From Flemingiibacterium sp045634005 (GTDB taxonomy: Bacteria; Bacillota; Clostridia; Oscillospirales; CAG-272), in contig JAZQZL010000049.1 of assembly GCA_045634005.1 (NCBI GenBank), positions 1 through 16,746 of the forward strand: DNA of 16,746 nt. Reading direction: 5' to 3'. Position 1 is the first letter of the stretch. Each line of letters begins with the position of its first letter. Both the position numbers and the translations under genes were made by a program. The notes under the pieces are model-generated. The model saw only the letters and a program-made list of their open reading frames with translations, was not told the origin of the DNA and searched no databases. Below, piece after piece: positions 7,288 to 14,733 of this stretch.

Positions 7288-7821
7288 TTATAGGGACACA
7301 AACGCAACGGGATTACAAAGGCGAAGGATACGCTGTGCCTCGGCGTTGGTTTCGAAGATAAGCGCGTGTTTTTTGCCGCGCTTCTGATCGGGATACACGC
7401 AAATGTACGCGTTTTCGCTACCCTCGTCTGCATATATCTTCACATCCGAAATATCGCCCTTTGTGAGCATATGCTCACGCTCGCTGTCATACGGCGCGAT
7501 AAGCGTTGCCTCGGTGAGCTGTACGCGGCATTTTACGCGACGCGTCGCGCCTCCGTATATTACGGCGACGGTAAGCTCGCCGGCTTCGATTGCGTACTCG
7601 TACTCAACTCGCGTGAACCGCCACGTCAGCTTATATATCGCAAACAGCAAAAACGGCAGCAGCAAAACGAGTGCAAGCCCTTGAAGCAACGCCCAGAATA
7701 TAAAGAGATACGCAGCCGAAAATACCGTGTACGCGCAAATGAGAAACACGCGCAAAAGCTTCGTCCTTGGCGTGTCCTCGGGGCGCACGACATATTCGGT
7801 AAAGTTTTTGTAATCGTTCAT
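7288..7821 (-). CDS. small membrane protein with two helices, unknown function
   Basis: A 177-residue protein. A polar N-terminus (MNDYKNFTEYVVRPEDTPRTK) is followed by two adjacent hydrophobic helices (about residues 23-45 and 47-66). A soluble C-terminal domain rich in beta-type alternation then follows, ending near residue 177; it reads somewhat like a membrane-linked PH-type domain. I do not recognise a named family with certainty. It starts seven bases after the stop of the oxidoreductase gene. No good Shine-Dalgarno sequence precedes it, so it may depend on translational coupling. The first 38 bases are repeated almost exactly at 9043-9080, next to the MATE gene, which suggests that this gene was formerly placed there. 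Confidence 0.75.
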   Translation of the reverse strand: MNDYKNFTEYVVRPEDTPRTKLLRVFLICAYTVFSAAYLFIFWALLQGLALVLLLPFLLFAIYKLTWRFTRVEYEYAIEAGELTVAVIYGGATRRVKCRVQLTEATLIAPYDSEREHMLTKGDISDVKIYADEGSENAYICVYPDQKRGKKHALIFETNAEAQRILRLCNPVAFVSL

Positions 7822-7828
7822 ACTACTT

Positions 7829-8854
7829 TTAGTTTGTCGAATTTCTTTCGAAGTTTTTCGTTCCTTTTTCGTAAATGTCGCAGATCAGCTTTTGAATTTT
7901 CAGTGCTTCTCTGCCGCTTATTGTAGGCTCTCTGTCATTCTCAACCGCGTCGTAAAAATCCTTGATCTCACGAATGTGCTGAAATCCCCAATAATCCTTG
8001 CCGCCCTCGTATACCACGTCGGGCTCCACGGTGGTTTTGGTTGAGAAGCGCTGACCGTCGTTAAGCACGATCTCCGCGTTGTCGTAGTCCATCGTAACCT
8101 TTCCGTTTTCACAGCAAAGTCTGATCTCTATCGGATCATCGCAGCCGTAGTTGTTCATCGCCCAGAAGCCGAGCGTCGCGCCACCCTTATACTTTATAAA
8201 GCCCTCGGCGGTATCGTCTACCTCCATAATAGCGTGACCGCGGTTCGCCATATGAGCCTGAACGCTCTCGACCTCGTCGTTTATAAACCAGTTAGCAAGG
8301 TCAATGGAGTGAATAGCCTGGTCGATCAAAACTCCTCCGCCCTCTTTATCCCAAGTGCCCTTCCAGTCGGAAAGACTGTAATACTCGTCGGGCTTGCACC
8401 AAGTAAGTACAACTCTCGCAGAAATAATCCTGCCAAGCGTACCGTCCTCAATTTTTTCCTTTACGAGCTGGGACGAATTGTTATATCTGCACTGGAAAAT
8501 GATACCGTACTTTACGCCGTTTTTCTCTGCAAGGGCAACGTTTTCGAGCGCATCCTCATATTTTATGCTCATAGGCTTTTCGCAGAGTACGTGTACGCCT
8601 GCCTCGATAGCATACTTTGAAATGATCGGATGCAGATAATGCGGTACGCATACGTGCACCACATCGATGTTCTCTTTGTTTATCAGTTCCTTGTAATCGT
8701 AATACGCTTTACAGTTATATTTTTTTGCAGCCTTGTCTGCGCGATCCTTTTTGATATCGCAAACACCGACGATCTGTGAATTCTCAAGATGATGCGCGCT
8801 TGTTGCGTGCATTGTGAAAATATTACCGCAGCCTACAATTCCTATTCTGAGCAT
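7829..8854 (-). CDS. Gfo/Idh/MocA-family NAD(P)-dependent oxidoreductase
   Basis: A 341-residue enzyme with an N-terminal Rossmann fold (IGIVGCGNI, Gly8 and Gly10, then Asp33 at the end of the second strand). The family's CEKPM motif has the catalytic-site Lys93. The C-terminal domain contains GGGVLIDQAIHSIDL, with Asp178 and His182 as the typical catalytic pair. Such enzymes oxidise or reduce sugars, inositols or amino-sugar derivatives; the substrate here is unknown. The ATG at 8854 is chosen because GGAGG (8867-8863) sits eight bases before it and the Rossmann fold begins at once. An upstream ATG at 8896 would add 14 unrelated residues. A promoter lies about 75 bases upstream, so the gene can be transcribed apart from the MATE gene. 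Confidence 0.92.
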   Translation of the reverse strand: MLRIGIVGCGNIFTMHATSAHHLENSQIVGVCDIKKDRADKAAKKYNCKAYYDYKELINKENIDVVHVCVPHYLHPIISKYAIEAGVHVLCEKPMSIKYEDALENVALAEKNGVKYGIIFQCRYNNSSQLVKEKIEDGTLGRIISARVVLTWCKPDEYYSLSDWKGTWDKEGGGVLIDQAIHSIDLANWFINDEVESVQAHMANRGHAIMEVDDTAEGFIKYKGGATLGFWAMNNYGCDDPIEIRLCCENGKVTMDYDNAEIVLNDGQRFSTKTTVEPDVVYEGGKDYWGFQHIREIKDFYDAVENDREPTISGREALKIQKLICDIYEKGTKNFERNSTN

Positions 8855-8928
8855 TACCAATTCCTCCAACTTCAAATATAAGTGATTATGCGCCATTTTA
8901 TCTGATTTTTGCTATCCGGCGCATTTAT

Positions 8929-8957
8929 ATTATACAATAGAGAAAATTATAATGCAA
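8929..8957 (-). promoter_or_regulatory. probable promoter of the oxidoreductase gene
   Basis: TTGCAT (8957-8952), a 17-base spacer and a perfect TATAAT (8934-8929) on the minus strand. The predicted transcript start is near 8922, leaving a leader of about 68 bases. The -35 matches only at TTG. Confidence 0.5.
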
Positions 8958-9015
8958 TACATTTTTCGGCGAATTTTGTGCAGATTTCAACGAAATATTA
9001 GCAAATTCACGCGTA

Positions 9016-9080
9016 GAAAATGCGGTGTGTACTCGCAAAAAACGCACGACGTATTCGGTAAAGCTTTTGTAATCGTTCAT
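9016..9080 (-). pseudogene. degenerate 5' fragment of the small membrane-protein gene
   Basis: Bases 9080-9043 (minus strand) encode MNDYKSFTEYVVR and match bases 7821-7784 at 36 of 38 positions. One of the two changes is silent and the other is Asn to Ser. Similarity then jumps about 41 bases ahead in the intact gene: 9039-9016 resemble 7739-7718 with a two-base indel and three mismatches, after which it fades. The frame runs on to a TAA at 8925-8927 (51 codons) but no longer encodes the membrane helices. The ATG directly abuts the MATE stop codon (TAAATG), and a GAGG (9092-9089) eight bases before it lies inside the MATE gene. That is a better ribosome binding site than the intact copy has. 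It is most simply a relic, though a short translated peptide is not excluded. Confidence 0.7.
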
Positions 9081-10445
9081 TTATTTAACCTCAACAGCAT
9101 TTTTTTGCAGCTTCGACATCGTCGGGAAATATACGATAAGGTGAACAATAATAGAAAGCGTCCATCCTACGGGCCATACGAGATAGAGGAACGTAAGATT
9201 CGGGCAGAGCGGGAATATGAACCACACCCAAACAAAACGAAGCGCGCACATAAACACGAGCGTCGTTACGGTAGGCACCATAGGCTTGCCGATGCCGCGA
9301 AGCGCGCCTGCCATAACCTCGTTCATTCCGCAGATGAAATACGTGCTCGAGATAATTATCATCTTCTGACAGGAGAATTCTATAACCGCAGGTGTCGAGG
9401 ACATTATCGACGAAAGCTCGGGCGAGAATATCGCCGAGAGCGAGCCGAGAGTCGCACCGAACGCGGTGGTTATGAACATAGCGCTGAGAAGTGCTTTCTT
9501 TGCACGTTTAACGTTTCCTGCGCCGATATTTTGCGCAATGTACGGAGTCGCCGCATACGGAGTTGCAAGCGCGACCTGATACAAAATACCGTCAAACGAG
9601 TTTGCTATGGAAAGTCCCGTAGTCGCGTCAGGTCCAAAGCCGTTGACAGCGGTGGATATAACTACGTTTGCGAGCGAATAAAGTCCCTGCTGAAGTCCCG
9701 CGGGAATGCCTACCTTAAGCATCTCGCCAAGCTCCTCGCGGTAAAATTTGAAATGACGCCAAACAAAGGTTACGGCACATTTATTTCTCATCAGAACGGA
9801 AAGGCAAAGTCCGCCTGCAACGGCATTCGAAATGATAGTTGCAAGCGCAACGCCCACAACGCCAAGATTCAAATATTTGATGAAGATAAAATTAAGAACG
9901 AGCTTAACAATACCACCGGTGAGTATGAAATACATCGTGCGCCTTGTTTCACCGACAGAGCGAAGGATAGCTGCACTGAAGTTTAAGATGAGTAAGATTG
10001 GAGCACCGACGAAATAGAGTCTGAAATATGTAGTCGCCTGAGGGAGTATGGTTACGTCGCACTTGTTCCAAGTGAGAAATATTCTTGCAAACACCACACC
10101 GATCAGGAGAAGTGCAAAACCGCTTACAAGCGCGAACAGCATCGACGTACCGACTGCCCTCTCTGCGCGCTCTTTATCTCCTGCACCGACGTTTTTGGCA
10201 ACAACTACGTTTACGCCGACAGATGTACCGATTACGAATCCCGTGATCAGAACTATAAGCGCGGTACACACGCCTACTGCACCAACCGCTGTGTCCGACG
10301 GTCCCGACGAAAACATCTTTAGAACTCTCATATCAACGATACCGAAGATCGACTGCATAACGTTCATTATCAATATCGGCATCGTCATTGTGAGCAGTCC
10401 CTTTGCAATAGGACCCGAAAGCATATTGGTGTTAGACTTGCTCAT
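9081..10445 (-). CDS. MATE-family multidrug/cation exporter
   Basis: A 454-residue protein with about twelve membrane helices, the normal length for the family. Typical MATE features are visible: an N-terminal GPIAKGLLTMTMPILIMNVMQSIFGIVDM segment, GAVGVCTALIVLITGF, and AKNVGAGDKERAERAVGTSMLF. The matching second-half block is PYIAQNIGAGNVKRAKKALLSAMF. The two halves share the (A)QNIGAGN/AKNVGAGD motif, as expected from the internal repeat. It resembles the DinF/NorM-like exporters that use a Na+ or H+ gradient to expel cationic compounds; the substrate is not known. The ATG at 10445 follows AGAGGA (10456-10451). It has a strong promoter in the divergent region shared with the ACT-domain gene. 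A relic of another gene begins at the base after its stop codon. Confidence 0.92.
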   Translation of the reverse strand: MSKSNTNMLSGPIAKGLLTMTMPILIMNVMQSIFGIVDMRVLKMFSSGPSDTAVGAVGVCTALIVLITGFVIGTSVGVNVVVAKNVGAGDKERAERAVGTSMLFALVSGFALLLIGVVFARIFLTWNKCDVTILPQATTYFRLYFVGAPILLILNFSAAILRSVGETRRTMYFILTGGIVKLVLNFIFIKYLNLGVVGVALATIISNAVAGGLCLSVLMRNKCAVTFVWRHFKFYREELGEMLKVGIPAGLQQGLYSLANVVISTAVNGFGPDATTGLSIANSFDGILYQVALATPYAATPYIAQNIGAGNVKRAKKALLSAMFITTAFGATLGSLSAIFSPELSSIMSSTPAVIEFSCQKMIIISSTYFICGMNEVMAGALRGIGKPMVPTVTTLVFMCALRFVWVWFIFPLCPNLTFLYLVWPVGWTLSIIVHLIVYFPTMSKLQKNAVEVK

Positions 10446-10506
10446 AACATTCCTCTTTTAAGCGAGCAACAGATTTTACGCCCAAAGCATACCGCCCGCC
10501 GCAACC

Positions 10507-10535
10507 ATAGTAACACAAAAATCTACGCTTGTCAA
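10507..10535 (-). promoter_or_regulatory. promoter of the MATE gene
   Basis: A perfect TTGACA (10535-10530), a 17-base spacer and TACTAT (10512-10507) on the minus strand. The predicted leader is about 55 bases. The 248-base region between the divergent MATE and ACT-domain genes holds only this promoter, the opposite one at 10627-10655 and AT-rich spacer as far as I can see. Confidence 0.65.
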
Positions 10536-10626
10536 CCAAAAACCGAGAAAATATGCAATATTTTTATCAGTAAAAGCCGTCACCGCAAAATAGGGAAAAT
10601 ATTTCCGAATTTTATCCTGAAACATC

Positions 10627-10655
10627 TTGAAAAAAGCTTCAAAATAGTGTATCAT
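10627..10655 (+). promoter_or_regulatory. promoter of the ACT-domain/DUF711 operon
   Basis: TTGAAA (10627-10632), a 17-base spacer and TATCAT (10650-10655), each differing from the sigma-A consensus at one base. The predicted leader is about 32 bases, ending in an AAAGGA ribosome binding site at 10680-10685. Confidence 0.65.
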
Positions 10656-10693
10656 ATATATGATAATATTTTCATTTCGAAAGGATACAAAAA

Positions 10694-10963
10694 ATGAAAG
10701 CAGTTATAACCGTAACCGGAAAAGACGCAATGGGAATTATCGCAAAGGTTGCAACCAGCTGTGCTGAAGACGGCGCTAATATCGTCGACATCTCGCAGAG
10801 CGTTTTGAGCGACTACTTTGCTATGATCATGCTCGCTGATATCGATGCACTGAAGATCCCCTTCACCAATTTCGTCGACAAAATGTCCGCTCTCGGAAAG
10901 GAGTCGGGACTCGTAATCCAGACTATGCACGAGGACATCTTCTCGGCTATGCACACGATATAA
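10694..10963 (+). CDS. ACT-domain protein, UPF0237 family
   Basis: An 89-residue protein made of a single ACT domain. It starts MKAVITVTGKDAMGIIAKVATSCAE and continues with GANIVDISQSVLSDYFAMIML, the beta-alpha-beta pattern with the conserved Gly of the amino-acid binding turn. ACT domains bind small ligands, usually amino acids, at dimer interfaces. Stand-alone members of this family sit next to a DUF711 gene in many Firmicutes (Streptococcus pneumoniae SP0238/SP0239 is the example I recall), and the same order occurs here with a 21-base gap. A regulatory or ligand-sensing role for the next protein is inferred. Its own promoter and an AAAGGA site eight bases before the ATG fix the start. Confidence 0.92.
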   Translation: MKAVITVTGKDAMGIIAKVATSCAEDGANIVDISQSVLSDYFAMIMLADIDALKIPFTNFVDKMSALGKESGLVIQTMHEDIFSAMHTI

Positions 10964-10984
10964 AATCAGGAAAGGCAAAAGATA

Positions 10985-12343
10985 ATGTTAAATACTGCTG
11001 ATATACTTGAAACAATAAGTATGATACGCGAGGAGAATCTCGATATCCGTACGATCACAATGGGCATTTCTCTGCTCGACTGTGCATCCGAGGACGAGAA
11101 TCGCTTCGCTGACAAGATCTACGATAAGATCACCAGAACCGCTGAAAAGCTCGTTTCAACCGGCGAGAGCATCGAAAAGGAATACGGTATTCCGATAATC
11201 AACAAGCGCGTCTCCGTAACCCCTATCTCCCTTTGCGGCGGAGTATTTTCTCCCGAGGGCTACTTAAAGGCAGCACACGCTCTCGACCGCGCGGCTGACA
11301 CGCTCGGCATCAACTTCATCGGCGGCTTCGGTGCGCTCGTACATAAGGGTATGACGAAGAAGGACGAGGCGTTCCTCTCCATAATTCCGCAGGCTCTTGC
11401 TGAAACGAAGCGCGTTTGCTCGTCTGTGAACGTAGCCACCACCAAGGCAGGTATCAATATGGATGCCGTTGCCAAGATGGGACACATTATAAAAGAAGCT
11501 GCATACCTCACTCGCGATGACCAGTCAATCGGCTGTGCAAAGTTCGTCGTATTCGCAAACGTTCCCGAGGATAACCCCTTTATGGCAGGTGCATTCCACG
11601 GTGTCGGCGAAGGCGAGGCTGTTGTCAGCGTCGGCGTATCCGGCCCCGGCGTTGTTGCTTCCGCTATTAAGCGTGCAGGCAACTGCGACTTCTCTACCCT
11701 TGCTGATATTATCAAGAAGACCGCGTTCAAGATCACCCGTGTAGGTCAGCTCGTTGCCTTCGAGGCTTCGAAGCGCCTCGACATACCGTTCGGCATCGTT
11801 GACCTCTCGCTCGCACCGACTCCCGCTATCGGCGACTCGGTTGCTCATATTCTCGAAAATATGGGACTTGAGCGTTGCGGCGCACACGGTACTACCGCAG
11901 CCCTCGCACTCCTTAACGATGCCGTTAAGAAGGGCGGCGTTATGGCATCGAGCCACGTCGGCGGACTTTCCGGCGCATTCATTCCCGTATCAGAGGATGC
12001 CGGTATGATCGACGCTGTTGCTTGCGGCGCGCTTTCTATCGAAAAGCTTGAGGCTATGACCGCAGTTTGCTCGGTAGGTCTTGATATGATCGTTATCCCC
12101 GGCGACACTCCTGCAGAGGTTATCAGTGGCATCATCGCCGACGAGATTTCCATCGGTGTTGCTAACACCAAGACTACCGCAGTCCGCGTTATCCCTGCCT
12201 ACGGCAAGGGTGTCGGTGAGTCGGTAAACTTCGGCGGACTTCTCGGTCACGCGCCCGTTATTCCGCTCAACACCAATTCTCCTGCAGAATTCATCGCTCG
12301 CGGAGGCCGTATCCCCGCCCCGATCCATTCGCTCAAGAACTGA
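10985..12343 (+). CDS. DUF711/UPF0210 family protein (PFL-like fold), function unknown
   Basis: A 452-residue soluble protein, the family's usual length. Recognised features are the N-terminal ILETISMIREENLDIRTITMGISLLDC, the KRVSVTPISLC segment, a glycine-rich GGFGALVHKGMT, and a repeated Gly/Ser-rich central part (GVGEGEAVVSVGVSGPGVV). It ends in GGRIPAPIHSLKN. From memory the family is placed structurally with pyruvate formate-lyase-like barrels and is annotated as 'PFL family protein'. I see no RVSGY-type glycyl radical motif at the C-terminus, so there is no sign that it is a radical enzyme. It is translated from an AGGAAAGG site and co-transcribed with the ACT-domain gene. The reaction is unknown. 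Confidence 0.93.
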   Translation: MLNTADILETISMIREENLDIRTITMGISLLDCASEDENRFADKIYDKITRTAEKLVSTGESIEKEYGIPIINKRVSVTPISLCGGVFSPEGYLKAAHALDRAADTLGINFIGGFGALVHKGMTKKDEAFLSIIPQALAETKRVCSSVNVATTKAGINMDAVAKMGHIIKEAAYLTRDDQSIGCAKFVVFANVPEDNPFMAGAFHGVGEGEAVVSVGVSGPGVVASAIKRAGNCDFSTLADIIKKTAFKITRVGQLVAFEASKRLDIPFGIVDLSLAPTPAIGDSVAHILENMGLERCGAHGTTAALALLNDAVKKGGVMASSHVGGLSGAFIPVSEDAGMIDAVACGALSIEKLEAMTAVCSVGLDMIVIPGDTPAEVISGIIADEISIGVANTKTTAVRVIPAYGKGVGESVNFGGLLGHAPVIPLNTNSPAEFIARGGRIPAPIHSLKN

Positions 12344-12357
12344 TATAACGCTTATTT

Positions 12358-12386
12358 GGGACACACGGAAGTATGTCCCTTTTTTG
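12358..12386 (+). terminator. intrinsic terminator of the ACT/DUF711 operon
   Basis: GGGACACAC (12358-12366) pairs with GTATGTCCC (12371-12379) at eight of nine positions around a GGAA tetraloop. Six T's follow. It lies 15 bases after the DUF711 stop. Confidence 0.88.
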
Positions 12387-12408
12387 TGCTTTTTCGGCTG
12401 AAAAAGCA

Positions 12409-12437
12409 TTGACAAAAGAGCGCCGATGTGGTACAAT
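12409..12437 (+). promoter_or_regulatory. promoter of the MarR-ABC operon
   Basis: A perfect TTGACA (12409-12414), a 17-base spacer and TACAAT (12432-12437) make a near-consensus sigma-A promoter. Its -10 overlaps the left arm of the inverted repeat at 12435-12462, as expected for repression by the MarR product. Confidence 0.82.
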
Positions 12438-12462
12438 ATTAATTAGTTTACTAACTAATATT
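12435..12462. promoter_or_regulatory. MarR-type operator, 28-bp inverted repeat
   Basis: The arms AATATTAATTAGT (12435-12447) and ACTAACTAATATT (12450-12462) are inverted copies with a single mismatch (12442/12455), separated by TT. The site overlaps the -10 element and the predicted transcript start and ends two bases before the ribosome binding site. AT-rich palindromes with a TTAGT/ACTAA core are typical binding sites of MarR-family repressors of Firmicute ABC exporters. Autorepression by the first gene is inferred. Confidence 0.78.
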
Positions 12463-12474
12463 GCGGAGGTATAT

Positions 12475-12972
12475 ATGCAGCACAAACCACTGCCAAAAGA
12501 GTTTTTCGACGCACTTCCAAAGCGGCGACTTGACTCAAACTATAACGCGATGATGCGCATTCACGATGCAGCAAAGCTTTATCGCGACAGAATGAGAAGA
12601 CTCTCCGATCAGGACGGACTTCCCTCAAGCTACCGTATGCTTATTTTTCACCTTGCGCGTATGGAGCCGGGCGTAACACAGCTCGACCTTGTTAAAGTGG
12701 CGCACTTAAAGCCGCCTACAGTGAGCGTAACGCTTCAGAAGATGGAGCGCGACGGGCTTGTCATTCGCCAGACCAACGAGAGCGATATGCGACAGACGCT
12801 CGTATATCTCACAGACAAAGGTAAAGCGATCGACGAGCGCATACGCGTCATGCACAAGGAAGGCGATGACGTCGCACTTGCCGGACTCACTGACAAAGAG
12901 ATCGAAACCCTCTCGCAACTACTCAACAAAGTGATTGACAATCTCCTTCCCGAGGATAATGAAAACAGTTAA
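12475..12972 (+). CDS. MarR-family transcriptional regulator
   Basis: A 165-residue regulator with the winged helix-turn-helix of the MarR family. GVTQLDLVKVAHLKPPTVSVTLQKMERDGLVIRQ (about residues 67-100) holds the recognition helix. The wing follows as ESDMRQTLVYLTDKGKAI, where the D-x-R motif is the usual DNA-contact feature. Flanking helices would form the dimer interface. The ATG at 12475 is preceded by GGAGGT; an upstream ATG in the same frame near 12373 lies inside the previous terminator and before the promoter and is rejected. It is the first gene of an operon with two ABC half-transporters, 12 bases upstream of the first. It probably represses the operon through the palindrome in its leader and releases it on binding a toxic compound. 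Confidence 0.93.
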   Translation: MQHKPLPKEFFDALPKRRLDSNYNAMMRIHDAAKLYRDRMRRLSDQDGLPSSYRMLIFHLARMEPGVTQLDLVKVAHLKPPTVSVTLQKMERDGLVIRQTNESDMRQTLVYLTDKGKAIDERIRVMHKEGDDVALAGLTDKEIETLSQLLNKVIDNLLPEDNENS

Positions 12973-12984
12973 AGGTAGGTAATT

Positions 12985-14733
12985 ATGAAGCTTGCAAAAT
13001 ATTTAAAGCCTTATTGGCTCTTTGCGCTGCTCGCGCCGCTCACAATGATCGGCGAGGTCGCAATCGACCTTATGCAGCCTAAGCTTATGTCCAAGATAGT
13101 AAACGAGGGCGTTATCGGACACGATATGGCGCTCATTATAACGACGGGACTTACGATGCTCGGACTTGTCGCAGTCGGCGGCCTTTTCGGCATACTCTCC
13201 GCCGCGTTCGCGAGCAACGCCGCGCAGAGCTTTGGTAACGATCTCCGTGCTGACGCATTCAAAAAGGTTATGAGCCTTTCCCTTCAGCAAACGGATAAGT
13301 TCACCACCGGCTCACTTGTAACGCGTCTGACCAACGATATAACGCAGGTTCAACAGTTTATAGCGATGCTTATACGTATGTTCGTGCGCGCGCCTATGCA
13401 GTTTATCGGTGGCATTATTATGGCGATAACCATAAGCCCAAAATTCGGTGTAGTGCTCGCTATCGCCCTGCCAATACAGCTTATTCTCATATTTATTATG
13501 CTTAAAAAAGCAGGGCCGCTTTACGCTGTCGTGCAGGAAAAGCTTGACCGCGTGAACTCTATCGTTCAGGAAAACGTGTCCGGTGCGCGCGTTGTAAAGG
13601 CGTACGTAAAGGAAAAGCACGAGATCGGCCGCTTTAATAAAGCAAACACCGAGCTTCGTGACGTAAATATGACCGTTCAGAAGCTTATGGCTACCCTCTC
13701 GCCTGTTCTTATGATAATAATGAACGGCTCTGTTATTGCTATCCTTTTAATCGGCGGCAAGGAGGTCGAAGCGGCTATCGGTACTGTCGACGGCATAATG
13801 GTCGGCGACGTAATGGCGGCTATTACTTACATAACTCAGATACTTATGTCGATGATGATGGTAAGTATGATGTTCCAGACGATGACGCGTGCCGCGGCAA
13901 GTGCAAAGCGTATCGTCGAGGTGCTCGAAAGCGATCCCGCAATCATCGGCGGCAATTCCACAAACGAAACCGAGACCAAGGGCGCGATCGAATTTAAAAA
14001 CGTGTCCTTCCGCTATCCGAACGCCAGCGGACGTCCGGTGCTGCACGACGTAAGCTTCGACGTAAAGCCGGGAGAAACCGTCGCTGTAATCGGTGCGACT
14101 GGCTCCGGTAAATCATCGCTTGTCAACCTTATTCCCCGCTTCTATGATACCGACGAGGGCGAAATCCTTATCGACGGCAAGAACGTACGCGAGTGGGATC
14201 TCGGCGCACTCCGTCAGAAAATCGCATTTGTCCTTCAGAAGACCGAGCTTTTCTCCGGTACGGTCGCGGAAAATATCCGTTGGGGTAAGCCGGACGCAAC
14301 TGACGAGGAAGTAAAGCTCGCGGCACAGATCGCGCAGGCGGACGATTTTATAATGGGCTTCTCCGACGACTACGAAACGATGATTGCCGAAAAGGGTGCT
14401 TCCCTCTCCGGCGGTCAGAAGCAGCGTGTAGCAATCGCTCGCGCGATAATCAGACGTCCCGAGATACTCATCTTCGACGACTCCACATCCGCGCTCGACC
14501 TTGGCACAGAGGCAAGACTTCACAAGGCTCTGCGCGAGCATATCAAGGATACGACCGTTATTATGATCGCACAGCGTATCGCGTCGATCAAAAACTGCGA
14601 CCGTATCGCAGTAATCGAAAACGGTACTATCGTCGCCTTTGCACCGCACGACGAGCTTATGAAAACAAGTGAAACCTACCGCGACATTTACGCGTCGCAA
14701 ATGAGAAACACCGAGGGAGGTGACGTACAATGA
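12985..14733 (+). CDS. ABC exporter half-transporter, degenerate catalytic site (BmrC/LmrC-like)
   Basis: A 582-residue protein: a six-helix exporter membrane domain (about residues 10-310) followed by an ATPase domain. Visible motifs are Walker A GATGSGKSS (Lys376), the Q-loop LQKTELFSG, signature LSGGQ (474-478), and Walker B ILIFD with Asp498. The next residue, normally the catalytic Glu, is Asp499. The switch-loop His is replaced by Gln530 (IAQRIAS). Both changes are characteristic of the degenerate half of heterodimeric exporters such as LmrC, BmrC and TM287. The protein should therefore work only with the partner encoded next. The pair probably expels drugs or lipophilic compounds from the inner membrane. 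It is translated from AAAGGTAGG and overlaps the next gene by four bases (ATGA). Confidence 0.95.
   Translation: MKLAKYLKPYWLFALLAPLTMIGEVAIDLMQPKLMSKIVNEGVIGHDMALIITTGLTMLGLVAVGGLFGILSAAFASNAAQSFGNDLRADAFKKVMSLSLQQTDKFTTGSLVTRLTNDITQVQQFIAMLIRMFVRAPMQFIGGIIMAITISPKFGVVLAIALPIQLILIFIMLKKAGPLYAVVQEKLDRVNSIVQENVSGARVVKAYVKEKHEIGRFNKANTELRDVNMTVQKLMATLSPVLMIIMNGSVIAILLIGGKEVEAAIGTVDGIMVGDVMAAITYITQILMSMMMVSMMFQTMTRAAASAKRIVEVLESDPAIIGGNSTNETETKGAIEFKNVSFRYPNASGRPVLHDVSFDVKPGETVAVIGATGSGKSSLVNLIPRFYDTDEGEILIDGKNVREWDLGALRQKIAFVLQKTELFSGTVAENIRWGKPDATDEEVKLAAQIAQADDFIMGFSDDYETMIAEKGASLSGGQKQRVAIARAIIRRPEILIFDDSTSALDLGTEARLHKALREHIKDTTVIMIAQRIASIKNCDRIAVIENGTIVAFAPHDELMKTSETYRDIYASQMRNTEGGDVQ

Noticed and set aside
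8925..9080. 51-codon open frame after MATE considered as a genuine small protein
   Set aside because: Only the first 13 codons match the intact gene. The rest follows a deletion and frame change and overlaps the oxidoreductase promoter, so a relic is the simpler reading.
8952..9986. Open frame on the plus strand across the MATE 3' half (344 codons)
   Set aside because: Its translation is an Arg/Tyr/Lys-rich shadow of the MATE coding strand, with no initiation signals.
10446..10693. 248-base divergent region searched for a riboswitch or small RNA
   Set aside because: Apart from two opposed promoters it is A-rich spacer. I saw no long stem or terminator-like hairpin in it.
12985..14733. First ABC half considered as an inactive or decaying gene because of its missing catalytic Glu and His
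   Set aside because: The substitutions are the conserved ones of heterodimeric exporters, the frame is intact and the partner gene is coupled to it.
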